Positions 9,482 through 20,625 of a DNA stretch of 35,000 nt are shown here, in pieces. Each line of letters opens with the position of its first letter. Within the stretch, counting starts at the first letter, position 1. Position numbers and translations under genes: made by a program. The DNA is from Symsagittifera roscoffensis (Eukaryota > Xenacoelomorpha > Acoela > Convolutidae), in contig NW_026971437.1 of assembly GCF_963678635.1 (NCBI RefSeq), positions 1-35,000 of the forward strand, read 5' to 3'. The notes below the pieces were generated by a model. It made no database searches. It saw only the letters and a list, made by a program, of their open reading frames with translations, and was not told the DNA's origin.

Positions 9482-9838
9482 CAAGACTGCTCGTATCAAG
9501 GCAGAGCCCTGAATGTTCCGACTGCTTTTAAGGTTTATGGAGCAGCAGTAATAACATTCAAAAATTTAAATGAAATAAAATATAATGAATTTTTTTTTTC
9601 TAAAATTTGAAATTTTTTTATGAAAATCATCTCCCCACACGCCATTTAAAGTACAAAAAAAGAGATTTCGTTCCTTGTAACAAATCAATTATGTCAAATA
9701 AGCTTCTTTCAACCAATTTGGAACGATTTATAAGACGGATTAAATCTCCTCTTACGCGTTAATAGCGCGAATTATATCGCGCGTTAATTGTCCCAAATTG
9801 GTCAAAATGGCCAAATTGGCAATCTTTAAACCCTCATA
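9482..9838 (+). repeat. Left terminal inverted repeat of unit B (complete)
   Basis: Begins CAAGACTGCTCGTATCA and is the reverse complement of 9019-9372. The outer 40 bases carry an imperfect version of the hairpin seen at the other ends (GGCAGAGCCCTG here; CAGGGCGAAGCCCTG elsewhere). The GC-rich core is the same as in unit A. Confidence 0.85.
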
Positions 9839-9943
9839 ATTTTACAAAAAATGATCACAGGTGAAATATGTTGCAAATTTAAGCTCAGGACAACACTATC
9901 TTTTGAATGATATGAAAAATTTTTGTCAAAAATGGCTAGTTAA

Positions 9944-10336
9944 AAAGTCGAAATTTGTCTGAAGAAAAAAAAACCACCCCGAGCACAAATATTCCGTTAC
10001 TTTCGTATCGAAAGTCGGAACAATAAAGGTAGACTTTGTCACATACCCTTTCGATCGATCAGTGATGTTATAACGTTTCTTAGTATCTTCCTACTTTTAT
10101 TCTTTCATTGTACGTCTCTGGATTTTCATCAATTGTCTGCCTCATATCCTGATTTGTGCCAGAGATTGATACGATTCTTACAGAAAATCCCGAGACTGTA
10201 TAATCAATTCAAGTTACCAAAATTGCAATTGGTCATCAAAAATCGTGCTAAATTGTAAGTCAACTTTTACCCTGGTTTATGTTTCTTAATTATCTTTCAA
10301 TTTTTTAGTTGTTGGGAGATAACTTCTCCAACTTAA
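9944..10336 (+). other. Possible two-exon small gene, unit B left arm
   Basis: The counterpart of 408-800. The donor at 10255-10260 and acceptor at 10307-10308 are kept. The mid-frame ATG of unit A is ACG here (10112-10114). A 4-base deletion further right (around 10398) removes the ATG of the next unit A frame. It is therefore less likely to be functional. Confidence 0.2.
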
Positions 10337-12012
10337 TCATCATCCAAGATTTATGAATGAGACAAACAAAAAAAATTGAAAGCGGTAAAGTTTTGTAAAT
10401 GCTCGATACGCAGGATTTTTTCTTAAAATGTTCCCTAATTTAAAGGAGCACCAATTAAGAAACTCCACCTTGCGGATTTTTATTTTCAACCTTCTCGAAT
10501 CACTGCCTTTTTCCAGCATAATTACCCTGTCACAAAAGAGTATCGAACGAAGCTTAAAAAATTCGCTTTTAGAAATGCACTACAAGAAATTTTTGCCAAG
10601 CAAACAAATTTACTAACGTTTCGAAAATGACTATAACTATTCCTTTCCTAATTATAATAATAAAGTTAGCTGATCAACACTATTCGTGTTTGAAATTTAA
10701 ATTATTTTACAGAAATTATAAAATTACATGCTGAATAAAACAGTATAAAAAAAGAGTTTGTTTTCGAGAAAGGTTAAAAAATAGATTAAAGATAAAAAAA
10801 TTCTTGAAGGGTAGCTAGTTGCTTCAAAAAACATTGAATAAGTCTATCATAGTAAGGTACAAATTTATTCCGAGCCCTAAAACATATTGACATTTTCTCC
10901 AAAAACTTCAGTTTTTGATCAAAACTCTCATTACCCCCCATTTGATTGGCCATTAAGAAACTGCGTCTTAAGACTTTGTTTAGTTTATACAAAAATAATG
11001 TGATAACAAATACTTTAATTCAAAAAAACTGAACTGATGATTCCTCAAATAAGTAGTTTTCAAGTTTTTGTGAAATTGAAAAAATTGATCATATTTGCTT
11101 TTATCAAAACAGTTTTTAATATAATTTTGAGGTCTTTTTCTTCCTGATCTTGTTTAATGTTTCCAAATAACAGATCAAAAACTTTAATGATCAAGTCTGG
11201 TACTGAAATCTATCAAAAATCAAAAAATAAACAATAAAAAACAGAAGAAATGAAGAACTCTTAGTTTAAAAAAAAACCAAAAAAGTTTTGTTGTCTCGTT
11301 GTTCGATAACTGAAGTGCAAGAGAATTATTTAAGGTAAAAACAAATTTGTTGCAAAAATTTGGCTTTTTTGTGAGCTGGACCAAAATAAATTCTCCATAT
11401 CTTTCATAAAAGTTTTATTAGCAACTAACTATGCCTCCTTAACATGCTCTGAAAACAATTGGAAAAATCGATATATAATTTTTGGTGTTCAATTTTTTTG
11501 TATGTTTTTTTAAAAAAGTTAAAAGAAATGGGCATAGAAATCCTGAAAGAAGATTGATTCGTAAGTTTTGCCTCTTAAATGACTTGTTTAAAAACGATAA
11601 TTTATTGTAACAAAATCTTTCAAATTATTAGTAAGTTTTGTTCAAAATTTAATTAGTTCCATGGTTTTGGGTACGCTTTTTGCTTAGTGGTGGGAGAGTT
11701 TTTTGTCTAAATGTTAACTGGAGCTTGCTTCATATCATCGTTTTATATCATTAGTACCAGTATCTAAGAGCGAAGTGTAATCAAAGGGTTTTGAAGTGTA
11801 ATAAATTATCTCAAAAACTTTTTCAAGGGATGCACGTCACCATTCTATTTTGATGTTTTTGATGCATAATTTTTTTTTAATCAGTGAATTATCCATTTGG
11901 TTCATCTTTTCAACATTTTTGTTTCGTTAAGGTCCACATTTTACATTACTAGCAGAGTTTGCACATAGCTAGCCAATTTCTCTTCCTTGTAGAACATCCA
12001 TAAATATTTCTC
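10337..12012. other. Left arm of unit B without a supported gene
   Basis: AT-rich DNA that parallels 801-2480 of unit A. It holds the unassigned minus frame 10786-10992 and a plus frame at 10428-10616, neither recognised. Nothing else is seen. Confidence 0.4.
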
Positions 12013-12021
12013 TAGGGTAAG

Positions 12022-14761
12022 AAATTATGGTCTGAGCCAAGACTCCTCCATTTGGTCCTTGTGCCTCGGAAGCACACACTGGAAGAACGGAGCACGGCAA
12101 AAGACAGCCGACACTTCACCCAGTTCATAGTTTTACTATAGGGTTTCTCTCACTTGGTAGATAATGCTTCTCCTACTCTCCGAAGGAAGTTTTTAAATTC
12201 TGGAGCGAGCATCCCATCAACAGACACGACAAGAGGAGTGAAAGTTATATGTCTTTCCTGACACGCGTCTGAACATTTTGTCTTTTTCTCAACCTCTGCT
12301 GAGTGCAAAACACTCATGAGGCTTCTGTTCTGATAGGAGATGGCGTCGGTGTCAGAGACACGAATATCAAAAAGCGCACCTCCCTGTCTAACATAAACTC
12401 CACGACAAAACAAATCTGCAATTATTGCGGAAGTCTCATTTTGCGGGTTGTATTCTCTAATAACAGACTCTCTCTGCACATCCTTCCACACTAAAGAAGC
12501 TAAGTCCCTACAGCATCCCTAATCTCATTGTAAGACTCATCAGCTAAACTGGTTGGGTTAGACACTCCAAGACTACCCTTTCTTGATGGCAAACAAAAAA
12601 GACGTCTCTCCATTGATGAAATCGACGAAGTTCCAAGTATCGCAGGTAAGAATTTCTCCATCGGAAGGTTCTCTAGCGGTTGAAAAAGCTGACTAGAACC
12701 ACCCAAAACACGATGGAAAAATTACATTCCGCTTGTAGGGACCTAGTCAGTCCTGATAAAGCACATTGTGGTTCTGTTTTTGCCACAAAAGAAAGTTTCT
12801 CAATTTTGTCTAACCATTCAAGTTCTTTCTTTTTCAAGTAGATGTCCTTTTCATTTCCGTCTCCAATGAAACCGCCCAAAAACCTCTTCCCTTCCACTAT
12901 AGTAATCGAGTACTTGTCAAATATGTGATGCGCTTCTTGGGCATATTGTTTATCGACAATCATAAGACTTTTGGAAGGCTCTGGAAATTAACCGAAGGCG
13001 GGATCTTCCTCAATCAAGTTTTTGAGCCATATCTCCAATTTCTTGAGCTTTGCTATGGCCGCAGAATCATCAGCATACCAACTTTGTAACACATTGTTCT
13101 GATCCTTTAACTTTCGAATCAGGGGAAGAAGTGAAACACAAAAGAAGAACATCGCCAGTGGGTCTCCCTGTGTTTTTCCTTTCCTACTGTATATCACTTC
13201 ATCGGCGCCAGCAACGAAAAGGGACGCGAAGCCCCTGTAATTATTGAAGAGAAATCTAGAACATCTGGGCCACAAAATTCGAGCATTCCACAAAGCTGTT
13301 TCACGATTGAGCGAGTTGAAAGCATTTGATGCATCCATCAACAGCACACCACAGCCATCTTCCTTATTGTCATCAAAAACATCAAAGAGCGCATGAATTG
13401 CACCTTCAACGCCAGCTTTCAGCCCACAAGCTAATTGATCAGTCGAACATGTTTCTTTAAGCTCAATTTTTGTGAGCTCAGCAACACGTTTGCAAATTAT
13501 TCTCCGTAGACACTCACCTATGCCAATAGGTCACACGCCAGGACATTTATCAAGCGCAATCAATCTTCCAGAAACCAATGCTCGCACTTTCGACCATGGT
13601 AAGATTTGATTGCACAATTTTGTGGCGAGAGTTGGAACTTCATCTCTCATGTGTGAACTGTGACCCCCATGACGTACGTAATAAAACCGTCTGCCAATGC
13701 TCAGAATCTGTTTCCGAAGCTCCCAAACTGTCCTGCAAAGAACGTGTCGTTTTTTCAATGGAAGCAGAACTGATTATAACATCTTCAAAGTCGGGTAAAA
13801 CTGGCACTTGCAAATGCCAAGAGAGATGTGACTTGTGTAGCTCTGGATGCTTTGACTTCAAAGTCTCTAAAAGGGTCACACATTTCTTCACCTCTTGCGT
13901 CGGATCAAGCAGACCCCCGCTTGCTCTCTCCGAGAGCCACGGCATAGCGCTTCTCATTTTGCATTTCATCATTAATGAAGCAAACACTTTCGAGACATGT
14001 TTGTCGTCCAATTTATCTTTTATTTATTTGTTTCTTTTTGCCACATCTCACTTCTTCCGCCAACAACTTGTCGACTTTGTTTTCCTTCCAGTCTTCAATA
14101 CGCCGTCCAATAAGTGTTCGAATGTCTTTTGGTGCTTTGATCATTAGATCTCTTTGTAACAAAACACGACTCACCACCAGAGCTCTTTCTGAGGTGGAAT
14201 CAGCAGTGGTAGAAAGAAGTTTTAGTTCAAGTGTCAGGAAGTCCACGTACTTCCTACCAGTGTTACTATTAGGCAAAGTATATAGTCTTTTTGGCAACCC
14301 TACTTTTTTCACCCATCTTTCAGACCAAATCGATTGATCAAAACAAGTTGATTTGTCAAGTGACGCACCGAATGCTTCCATCATTATGTCATCGTCATGG
14401 CTTTCAAGATTCGGATCAGCTTCTAGTAGCACATCTTCTACTTGCAGGTCTTGCATGGCTTGAGTTAATCTTTTAATCATATGCGGCCATTGCTTGTCGG
14501 TGTAACATTAACGCGGTCATTGTTATCTTGTGATATCAACAAGTCTTCCACTTCAAACCCGCTGGTATTGGAAACACTGAGTTGCGAATCAGAATTATAC
14601 CCCAGATAACTAGGCGGTTTGATAATTCTCTGAGTCCGCCTCATGATATCACGAGCGTTCCTCGAACGAAACTCGAACTCTTCCCGAGCACGGGCCACTC
14701 TGCATCCAAAACGAGCACCAATCCACAAATAAGCTGTACTCCGAACACGTGCTCTGCTCCA
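12022..14761 (-). pseudogene. Decayed non-LTR-type reverse transcriptase, unit B
   Basis: The counterpart of the relic in unit A, shifted by 9532-9533 bp. YADD is at 13077-13066 and TQGDPLAM at 13173-13150. All main lesions are shared with unit A, so the gene was dead before the tandem duplication. Unit B has one extra break: near 14012 a base change and insertion in an A/T run creates a stop that splits the N-terminal helical part into two frames (14013-14480 and 13640-14011). A few amino-acid differences exist near 13770-13890. The plus-strand frames that overlap this gene are shadows of it. Confidence 0.8.
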
Positions 14762-14834
14762 AACTCACCAGTTCAGCTCCAAACACGAGCTCTGGTCCAA
14801 ATACGAGCACTGCTTGAGATAAAATGTCCGCTGA

Positions 14835-15350
14835 GTTGTCGATGTTGCAGTGGTTGTTGTTTGTTTTTTTTCTTGCTTAACAAGACACGTGCAAAATTCA
14901 CAACAGAACAAAAGTTGCGATATTTGCAATAAATGCAATAGTTGCAATATTTGCAATAGTTGTCAATGTTGCAGTGGTTGTTGTTTTTTTTTGTTTTTTT
15001 TTTATTTGTTTTTTTTTTTGCTTAACAAGACAAGTGCAGTTTTGACAATAGAACAATTTAATTGCGCCAATGTAATTAGTTTTGAGGGAGCGCGCGCCGA
15101 AAGACTTTTGGTCTAGTTTTTTAAGTGTTCAAAACCTTATTTTAAACCTGATTTTTTGGAATTTGTCTGCGGCGCAAAAAAAAATTATGACAAAAAAGTC
15201 CTTATACTAATATCAGAACAGCAGAACAATTATAAAGCAGAACAATAGTTGCAATAATTGCAATAGTTAAAATAGTTGCAATAGTTGCAATAGTTGTCGA
15301 TGTTGCAGTGGTTGTTGTTTTTTTTTCTTGCTTAACAAGACACGTGCTAA
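14835..15350. repeat. Three-block interspersed repeat with GTTGCAATA microsatellite, unit B
   Basis: The same three blocks as in unit A, with different lengths of the poly-T runs (for example 8-9 T in place of 7-8). These are sites where sequencing or replication slippage is expected. Confidence 0.65.
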
Positions 15351-15894
15351 AATATTTGATTTATAATGATTTAGATTTCAACATGGAAGTATATAAAAAT
15401 TCTTCGAAAATTCTTTTACAAACTCTTTTTTATAAGATCAGGTGCGTCGAATTTCTGATCAAACTAATTTCATTTTTTTTGGTTTATCTTCATCAGAGTT
15501 TTGCAACTTAGTTTCAACAAAGTCAAGGCCCTAAAAATTTACAGAAATTAACAATGAAGAAAAAAATGATGCAGAATGTTCAATTTTTTTCGTTATTTTG
15601 CTAACTTTTCTGCTGCTAACTTCAATTTTTTTACGGTCAATATTTCGTTTCTATTTTGATTAAGATTTAAAAAATAGCAAAGTACAGTCAGATCAAAAAT
15701 AAAAGATCAGGCAATTAGCAAAAAAACGTTCGATGACACTTCAAAAAAGAACGTCGATTTGCTTTTCAAAAACAAATTGAAAGTAGATAGACTTAGAGAA
15801 TTATCTTCGACATGTCAGTTGAGGCATTTTTATTTCACGGTTGATGATGTTTCATTTGTTTTTATGGAGTTTGTTTTTTTTTCAAAAATGTCAT
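15351..15894. other. Interval without a supported gene, unit B
   Basis: Parallels 5813-6357. The hydrophobic plus frame of unit A is shifted here by an extra T near 15480, which argues against coding. Confidence 0.4.
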
Positions 15895-16090
15895 TACGAG
15901 GCCAAACTGTGCATTTTGTGCATTGTAAGCCGATTCCGCAACAAGGACGCTCCCTTTGCTCTTCTTTTGTTCTTTCATTTTCTTTGATCGTTCCGACAAA
16001 AAATTAGCATGTATAGAGAATTATCTCTGGAATCCAGAAACATACAGACACAAAATTGTGCTCCTATCCAGTGCACAGTTTGGCCTCGTA
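15895..16090. mobile_element. Small TA-flanked MITE, unit B
   Basis: The copy of the 192-bp element in unit B, with the same perfect 17-bp inverted repeats and flanking TA. It was present before the tandem duplication. Confidence 0.6.
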
Positions 16091-16129
16091 GTGGTTCAAA
16101 AATTGTTTTCATGTGGTTGATTTCATGTG

Positions 16130-17018
16130 CCCGGGTTGACCTCCATACACCGAAAATGGTTATCATACAATTCCAAACATCAAGTGTGTGGAAAAATGCT
16201 TGTCATACAATTTTCATACAATTTCTAAAAATGGTTGAAAACTGGTACAAATTTTTTTCTGTGGCTGATTGATTCTTATAAAACAGTCTGGTGATAAGAA
16301 AACTGAGGTTCTCGTTTTTTGAAAAAAATGCTCATCATACAATTCTCATACATGGAAATTGTATGACTGGCATTTTTTTTCGATGGCGACACAAAAATAT
16401 TTCAAGTAATTTTGAAAATTTGGCCCAATTTTTTTTTCAACCGCAAATCGAATTTCGTACGCAAACAAACATTTTTCGAAAAAATTTTTTTTGCATTCAA
16501 AATTTAATATTTTGTGTTCATAACGTAGCCCTGGATACGATAAAATTGGCTTTTATAATCTTTTCACTTAATTTTTTTTTCAAAGACGCTGAAAATTCCT
16601 ATTTCTTTTTTATGGGGTGTTAATGTATGCCTTGATCAATGTCGGATTACTTGGAAATTCAAAAACTTAAAATAATCATCATTTAAAATTTTGACAAAAA
16701 ATAAAAGTTTGTTACTTTTGTTATATCAATTGTGAAAAACAGCCAAAATCAGGTCGTTTGCTATGCATTGTGAATGCAAGACCGTCCAACCTTTGGCAAA
16801 CACAACCGAAAATTTTTTTCAGACACTAAATTTAGAAAGAAAAAATCAAAATTTTTGGTTTATAGAAAAACACCTATCATACATTTTTCATATATGGAAA
16901 AATGTTTATCAAAGAGATTTCATACACTTTTCTGTACATATGGCATTGTATAGAAATGTATGACAAGAAGTTTTTCATAAATGGAAATTGTATGATTAGA
17001 ATTTCTAGTCAACCCGGG
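16130..17018. mobile_element. 889-bp MITE-like element with CCCGGGTTGAC ends, unit B
   Basis: The same element as in unit A, with the same terminal and subterminal repeats. Substitutions such as CATACATGG for CATACTTGG (near 16348) improve the palindromic match of an internal repeat pair. It carries no gene. Confidence 0.6.
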
Positions 17019-17384
17019 TGTTTTGGATCGTTCTATAGCCTAGCTTATTAGTTCAGACTTTTTGCTCTGCCTTTCTCGTCAGACATAATCACACTGGATT
17101 ATTTGGATCGTACCGTTCTGCAATTGACGTTCCAGTTTGTTCAAAAGTATTAATAAAAAGTCGGTTAATCAAATTTTTGTCCTGATTTTCTTTTTTGTCT
17201 AATTTCAGCAAATCTTGGTTTCGATTTGAGCAGCAAATTTTAAAAAATTTCTACGAAACTTGGATTACTCTCCAGTTTTTGGTCGCTTTAAAAATCTCGG
17301 CACAGTCATTGTTATAAATTTTATTTTAAATGAAAGTAGATGGACCAAAATTTATTAATCAATTTTTTGTAGTCTGTTTTTGAG

Positions 17385-20288
17385 ATGACCGCCACCAACA
17401 CTCCTCAACCTTCGCAATTGATGAGCCAATCAGATGAAAGAATAATGAGGCTAATTTTTTTGACTCGACGCACTTGTGATAATCTTTCCAGAGATCTTGT
17501 TTCTCATGTCTTGCGTCAACAAAACAAGGGCTCATTTCAAGACTGGTTGTCAAAAATTGACCCAGAAGACTGGCATAGAGACTTAAAAATACATTTTGGT
17601 TCGCGGTTGCCAAGATTGGATGAGTGCGATACAACTGTGCTTACTTCAATTGTCCAGAAGCTCGATACAAAACAATTTTTCAAAACGTTGATTGACGAAA
17701 TTAGAAAAATGCGAAATTCAGTTTGTCATGTCTCTTTAGAAATCAATTTTTCGGACGCGCTCTATGAAGACAACATCAAAAATTTAAGTGACTTTTTGCT
17801 AAACATTGATGGAACCATTTTCCCTTGCTCTGCGGATTGTATCAATTTTCTTAAAGAGAACATTAATCAAACGTTGGAACATTTTTGTGCTACTCACCCA
17901 AATGATGTTGTTTGCGTATTGAGAAAGCTTGAGCTTGAATTTCCGAAACTAGCCCAGCAAATTCAATGTTTACGAGAAAAGATCGAAGAACTGGAATCAA
18001 AAGTCAGCAAATATGAAAACCATCTCAACCAACATGACAACCAGTTAAGCCAACAAGTTATTAAGCTTAATGATCTTGACTGCAAATTAGTCCAGAATTT
18101 CGAACAGTTTGACGATAAATTGAATCAAACTGTTAATAAAGTGTATCAGCTCGAAGAAAATCTTGATTGCAGTACCGCTGAAACTGCTCAACAAAAAAAG
18201 TCCCTCGAAAACCACGACAGGAAAATCAAACAACACGAAACAAAAATCACCGAAATTGACAAGAAACTCGATGAAAGTTTGAAACCAGACATGAGCTTGC
18301 ACGAGCCAGTGAATAACATTCCAAATTCAACCATCAGTGGACGCGAAAATGATCTGAAAATGTTGAACGAGCTATTCTCTCGATTACAGATTGTAGTTAT
18401 TACGGGATGTCCGGGTATTGGTAAGACAGCACTTGCGCAACATTATGCCAATTCTTTACCCGCGGGAGTTAGTCCGACAAAAGTATCTTTCCAAGGGTTT
18501 TCCGCAGAACCTGAAGACGCAAAAGCAAAAATTGCCATGAAAATTGGAAGTTCGTTCTCAAATTTGCAAAAAGCAATAGAGAAGTCACAGGATCCACTGG
18601 CCTTACTTCAAAACTGTATAAATGAAAGCTTGGTTTCCATTTTTTTGATTTTAGACAACATTGATGACATAATTGCAAGTAACCTAAGTCAACAACTAGA
18701 AGAAGTTATGGATGAGATAACATCCATAGGAGGTCGGGTAAAAATACTAGGCACATCTAGAGACAAGACATTGAGTCCGAGTTTCGTTGAGTCGGGCAGA
18801 CTTGAGTTGCAGCCAATATCTGAAGAATCGCGTTTATCTTGGTTGAATGACCAGGAATCATCTCTAAGTCAAGAAATGAAACTTTCAATTGCCAATTACA
18901 GCCATGGAATACCCCTAATTCTTAGCATTTTGTACAAATACGTCGATCGACACAAAAACATTGAAATAGAAGAGCTCAGAACTATCAAAGAAAGTAAAGA
19001 TTGGGAAAAGTTAAACACAACCCTAACAATTTCGTTCAAAAGACTATCCGATAGTCAGTTGTTGGCCATGCAAGTGGCATCTGTGCTGGCACATCGAGAT
19101 AGATTTTCTATAGAGATTTTTGTCAGATTTTTTGAGGCAGTCTGTGAAAATGGAGCTAATGCGTCATCGGCCCTTAGAGACTGTCAAGATATGCATCTGA
19201 TCGAAGTCGAAGGGGAACTGTATAGCATCTTTTATACTAAGTTGGTTGAATTGTTGTGGTTGGGCGATTCAGTCTTTGGCGGTCAATTTTGCAATTATTT
19301 TCTTCATCCCTATATTGAACAGTATGTCAAAAGCCAGTACTGTAATGACATCGATAATATCAAATCTCGTCTTATGTGCCATATATTCCTTACCTTTACA
19401 GATTTATGGAAAAAAGGTCAAATCGAAATTAAACTTGATAACGAAAGCAATAAAAAAACTTGGTTCTTGCTACTCATCTTACTGAGCAAAAGCAAAACGT
19501 GTTCTACAGGGTTTGCGAGTTTATTTTGTCAAGCGGCTATCAACAGTCTGATACCTTTGATAGCACTCACCGTAATTATACACACATTAAGAGTCGCAAT
19601 TGATGGTGGTGTTGCGGTAAGAATTCTATTATCGATGATTTGTCCTTCCCTCGGTGAACTTTTCAATTTTGTGCAGAAACTATTTGAAATTTTTACAAGA
19701 CAAAAAAAATGGCTTCATGCAATTGCTGTTGCCTGTTCACTTCCAATAAAAGATATCATCGATGAAAATGAAAGCACAAGAAATGACGTCAAGAAAATTT
19801 TAGTAGAAGCCAACAAAGCTCTGCAAATTGTGTCGTCATCCGGCTCTGATTATCAATCATCAATAAACGATCTTCAAATGTATAAGTCTATTTTGAACAT
19901 GCAACAAGCTGTTTATAACCGAAATTCAGACCAAAAAAAAGAACGTGCAAGTGCACATGTTTTTGTAACAGATTCGCTTAAAGATTTTGGAATCTTCTGC
20001 AGAAAGATAGACAAAAGTCATTCGATATTGGAAAGGAGAAATTGTATCGAAGCACTGTGTTATCTGTTTTTTTTGTATTATGATGGTTTTCATTCGGTGG
20101 GTAACATGGGTCGCAGGATGATTGGTTTTCGCATTTATTGGCACGAATATACCGCTAACGCTAAAAGTCATCATCTAGCTTGCTTTAAAAAGTATACACA
20201 AATTTGCTTAGATTTGGCCTGGGATATGGAAATGGAAGAGAAGAAAACATTGGTAGAAAACGCTAAAGCTCTCGGATGCAGTATTTAA
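17385..20288 (+). CDS. HEPN-coiled-coil-NB-ARC NLR-like protein (967 aa)
   Basis: An intronless frame of 967 codons from an ATG at 17385. Residues ~15-145 form a helical domain resembling DZIP3-type HEPN; IRKMRNSVCH contains R110-x4-H115, the RNase signature of HEPN proteins. Residues ~185-300 are a coiled coil. Residues ~316-620 are an NB-ARC STAND ATPase: Walker A GCPGIGKTA (341-349), Walker B LILDNIDD (421-428), sensor KILGTSRD (453-460), LQPISEE (475-481), GLPL-like HGIPLILS (507-514) and a winged-helix-like part (~550-620). No clear MHD motif is seen. Residues ~650-967 are mostly helical with a hydrophobic patch (~690-735) and no repeats I can name; they may be the sensing part. The architecture matches animal NLR-like receptors that hold an effector at the N-terminus. 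Role in defence or in element control is inference. Codon use and the open frame suggest recent selection. Confidence 0.85.
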   Translation: MTATNTPQPSQLMSQSDERIMRLIFLTRRTCDNLSRDLVSHVLRQQNKGSFQDWLSKIDPEDWHRDLKIHFGSRLPRLDECDTTVLTSIVQKLDTKQFFKTLIDEIRKMRNSVCHVSLEINFSDALYEDNIKNLSDFLLNIDGTIFPCSADCINFLKENINQTLEHFCATHPNDVVCVLRKLELEFPKLAQQIQCLREKIEELESKVSKYENHLNQHDNQLSQQVIKLNDLDCKLVQNFEQFDDKLNQTVNKVYQLEENLDCSTAETAQQKKSLENHDRKIKQHETKITEIDKKLDESLKPDMSLHEPVNNIPNSTISGRENDLKMLNELFSRLQIVVITGCPGIGKTALAQHYANSLPAGVSPTKVSFQGFSAEPEDAKAKIAMKIGSSFSNLQKAIEKSQDPLALLQNCINESLVSIFLILDNIDDIIASNLSQQLEEVMDEITSIGGRVKILGTSRDKTLSPSFVESGRLELQPISEESRLSWLNDQESSLSQEMKLSIANYSHGIPLILSILYKYVDRHKNIEIEELRTIKESKDWEKLNTTLTISFKRLSDSQLLAMQVASVLAHRDRFSIEIFVRFFEAVCENGANASSALRDCQDMHLIEVEGELYSIFYTKLVELLWLGDSVFGGQFCNYFLHPYIEQYVKSQYCNDIDNIKSRLMCHIFLTFTDLWKKGQIEIKLDNESNKKTWFLLLILLSKSKTCSTGFASLFCQAAINSLIPLIALTVIIHTLRVAIDGGVAVRILLSMICPSLGELFNFVQKLFEIFTRQKKWLHAIAVACSLPIKDIIDENESTRNDVKKILVEANKALQIVSSSGSDYQSSINDLQMYKSILNMQQAVYNRNSDQKKERASAHVFVTDSLKDFGIFCRKIDKSHSILERRNCIEALCYLFFLYYDGFHSVGNMGRRMIGFRIYWHEYTANAKSHHLACFKKYTQICLDLAWDMEMEEKKTLVENAKALGCSI

Positions 20289-20547
20289 AAGAGCAACTAT
20301 TTGTAAAATGTTTCATATTTTGTTGAAGATTCATAGACGCATTCAAATTGATTTTCATTCTTCAATTAACATCAATAGCTTCATTTAACTCTATTCGAGA
20401 CAGCTAATCAATATATTAATTTAACAATATTTCGATGAATTTATCGAATTTGAATATTGATTAAAATGAGTTTTCTGATGAACATTTTCTTTAAGGAATA
20501 CTCTATTGAAGTCTAACTGAAAAACTATTGAAGTCTAACGGGTTTGT
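20289..20547. other. 3' flank of the NLR-like gene, with hairpin and short direct repeat
   Basis: A 57-base imperfect hairpin lies at 20406-20462 (AATCAATAT paired with ATATTGATT, inner TTCGAT with ATCGAA). The direct repeat CTATTGAAGTCTAAC occurs at ~20503 and ~20526, just before the next element end. No AATAAA signal is seen in the gene's first 200 downstream bases. Confidence 0.4.
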
Positions 20548-20625
20548 CGTATCAGGGCGAAGCCCTCAATGTTCCGACTGCCTTTTAAGGTTTATGGAGC
20601 AGTAATAGCGTTAAAAAATTTAATG
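20548..20625 (+). repeat. Third, truncated left-type element end
   Basis: About 78 bases match the outer left end of unit B (9490-9570): the GTATCA, the AGGGCGAAGCCCT hairpin, the following CCGACTGC and TTTTAAGGTTTATGGAGCAG. The match fades at about 20625, where retroelement-type DNA begins. The orientation is that of a left end, so unit B lies between two direct copies of the same terminus. Confidence 0.75.

Larger units (their letters stand above)
9482..20547. mobile_element. Unit B of the same element, with the full-length NLR-like gene
   Basis: From 9482 the sequence repeats unit A almost base for base; most differences are single substitutions and homopolymer-length changes. Homology between the units runs from 1/9537 to 9004/18541. 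Beyond that, unit A switches to its right inverted repeat while unit B continues through the rest of the NLR-like gene to 20288 and 260 bp more. Unit B has no right inverted repeat here. It is followed at 20548 by another left-type end in the same direction. Unit B may therefore represent the parental arrangement from which unit A lost ~1.7 kb, or the other way round by capture of a gene fragment. Assembly duplication should be excluded. Confidence 0.7.

Noticed and set aside
18087-18302. Minus-strand frame opposite the coiled coil (also 8549-8764)
   Set aside because: A shadow of the plus-strand gene; the hydrophobic translation arises from the Lys/Gln-rich coiled coil on the other strand.
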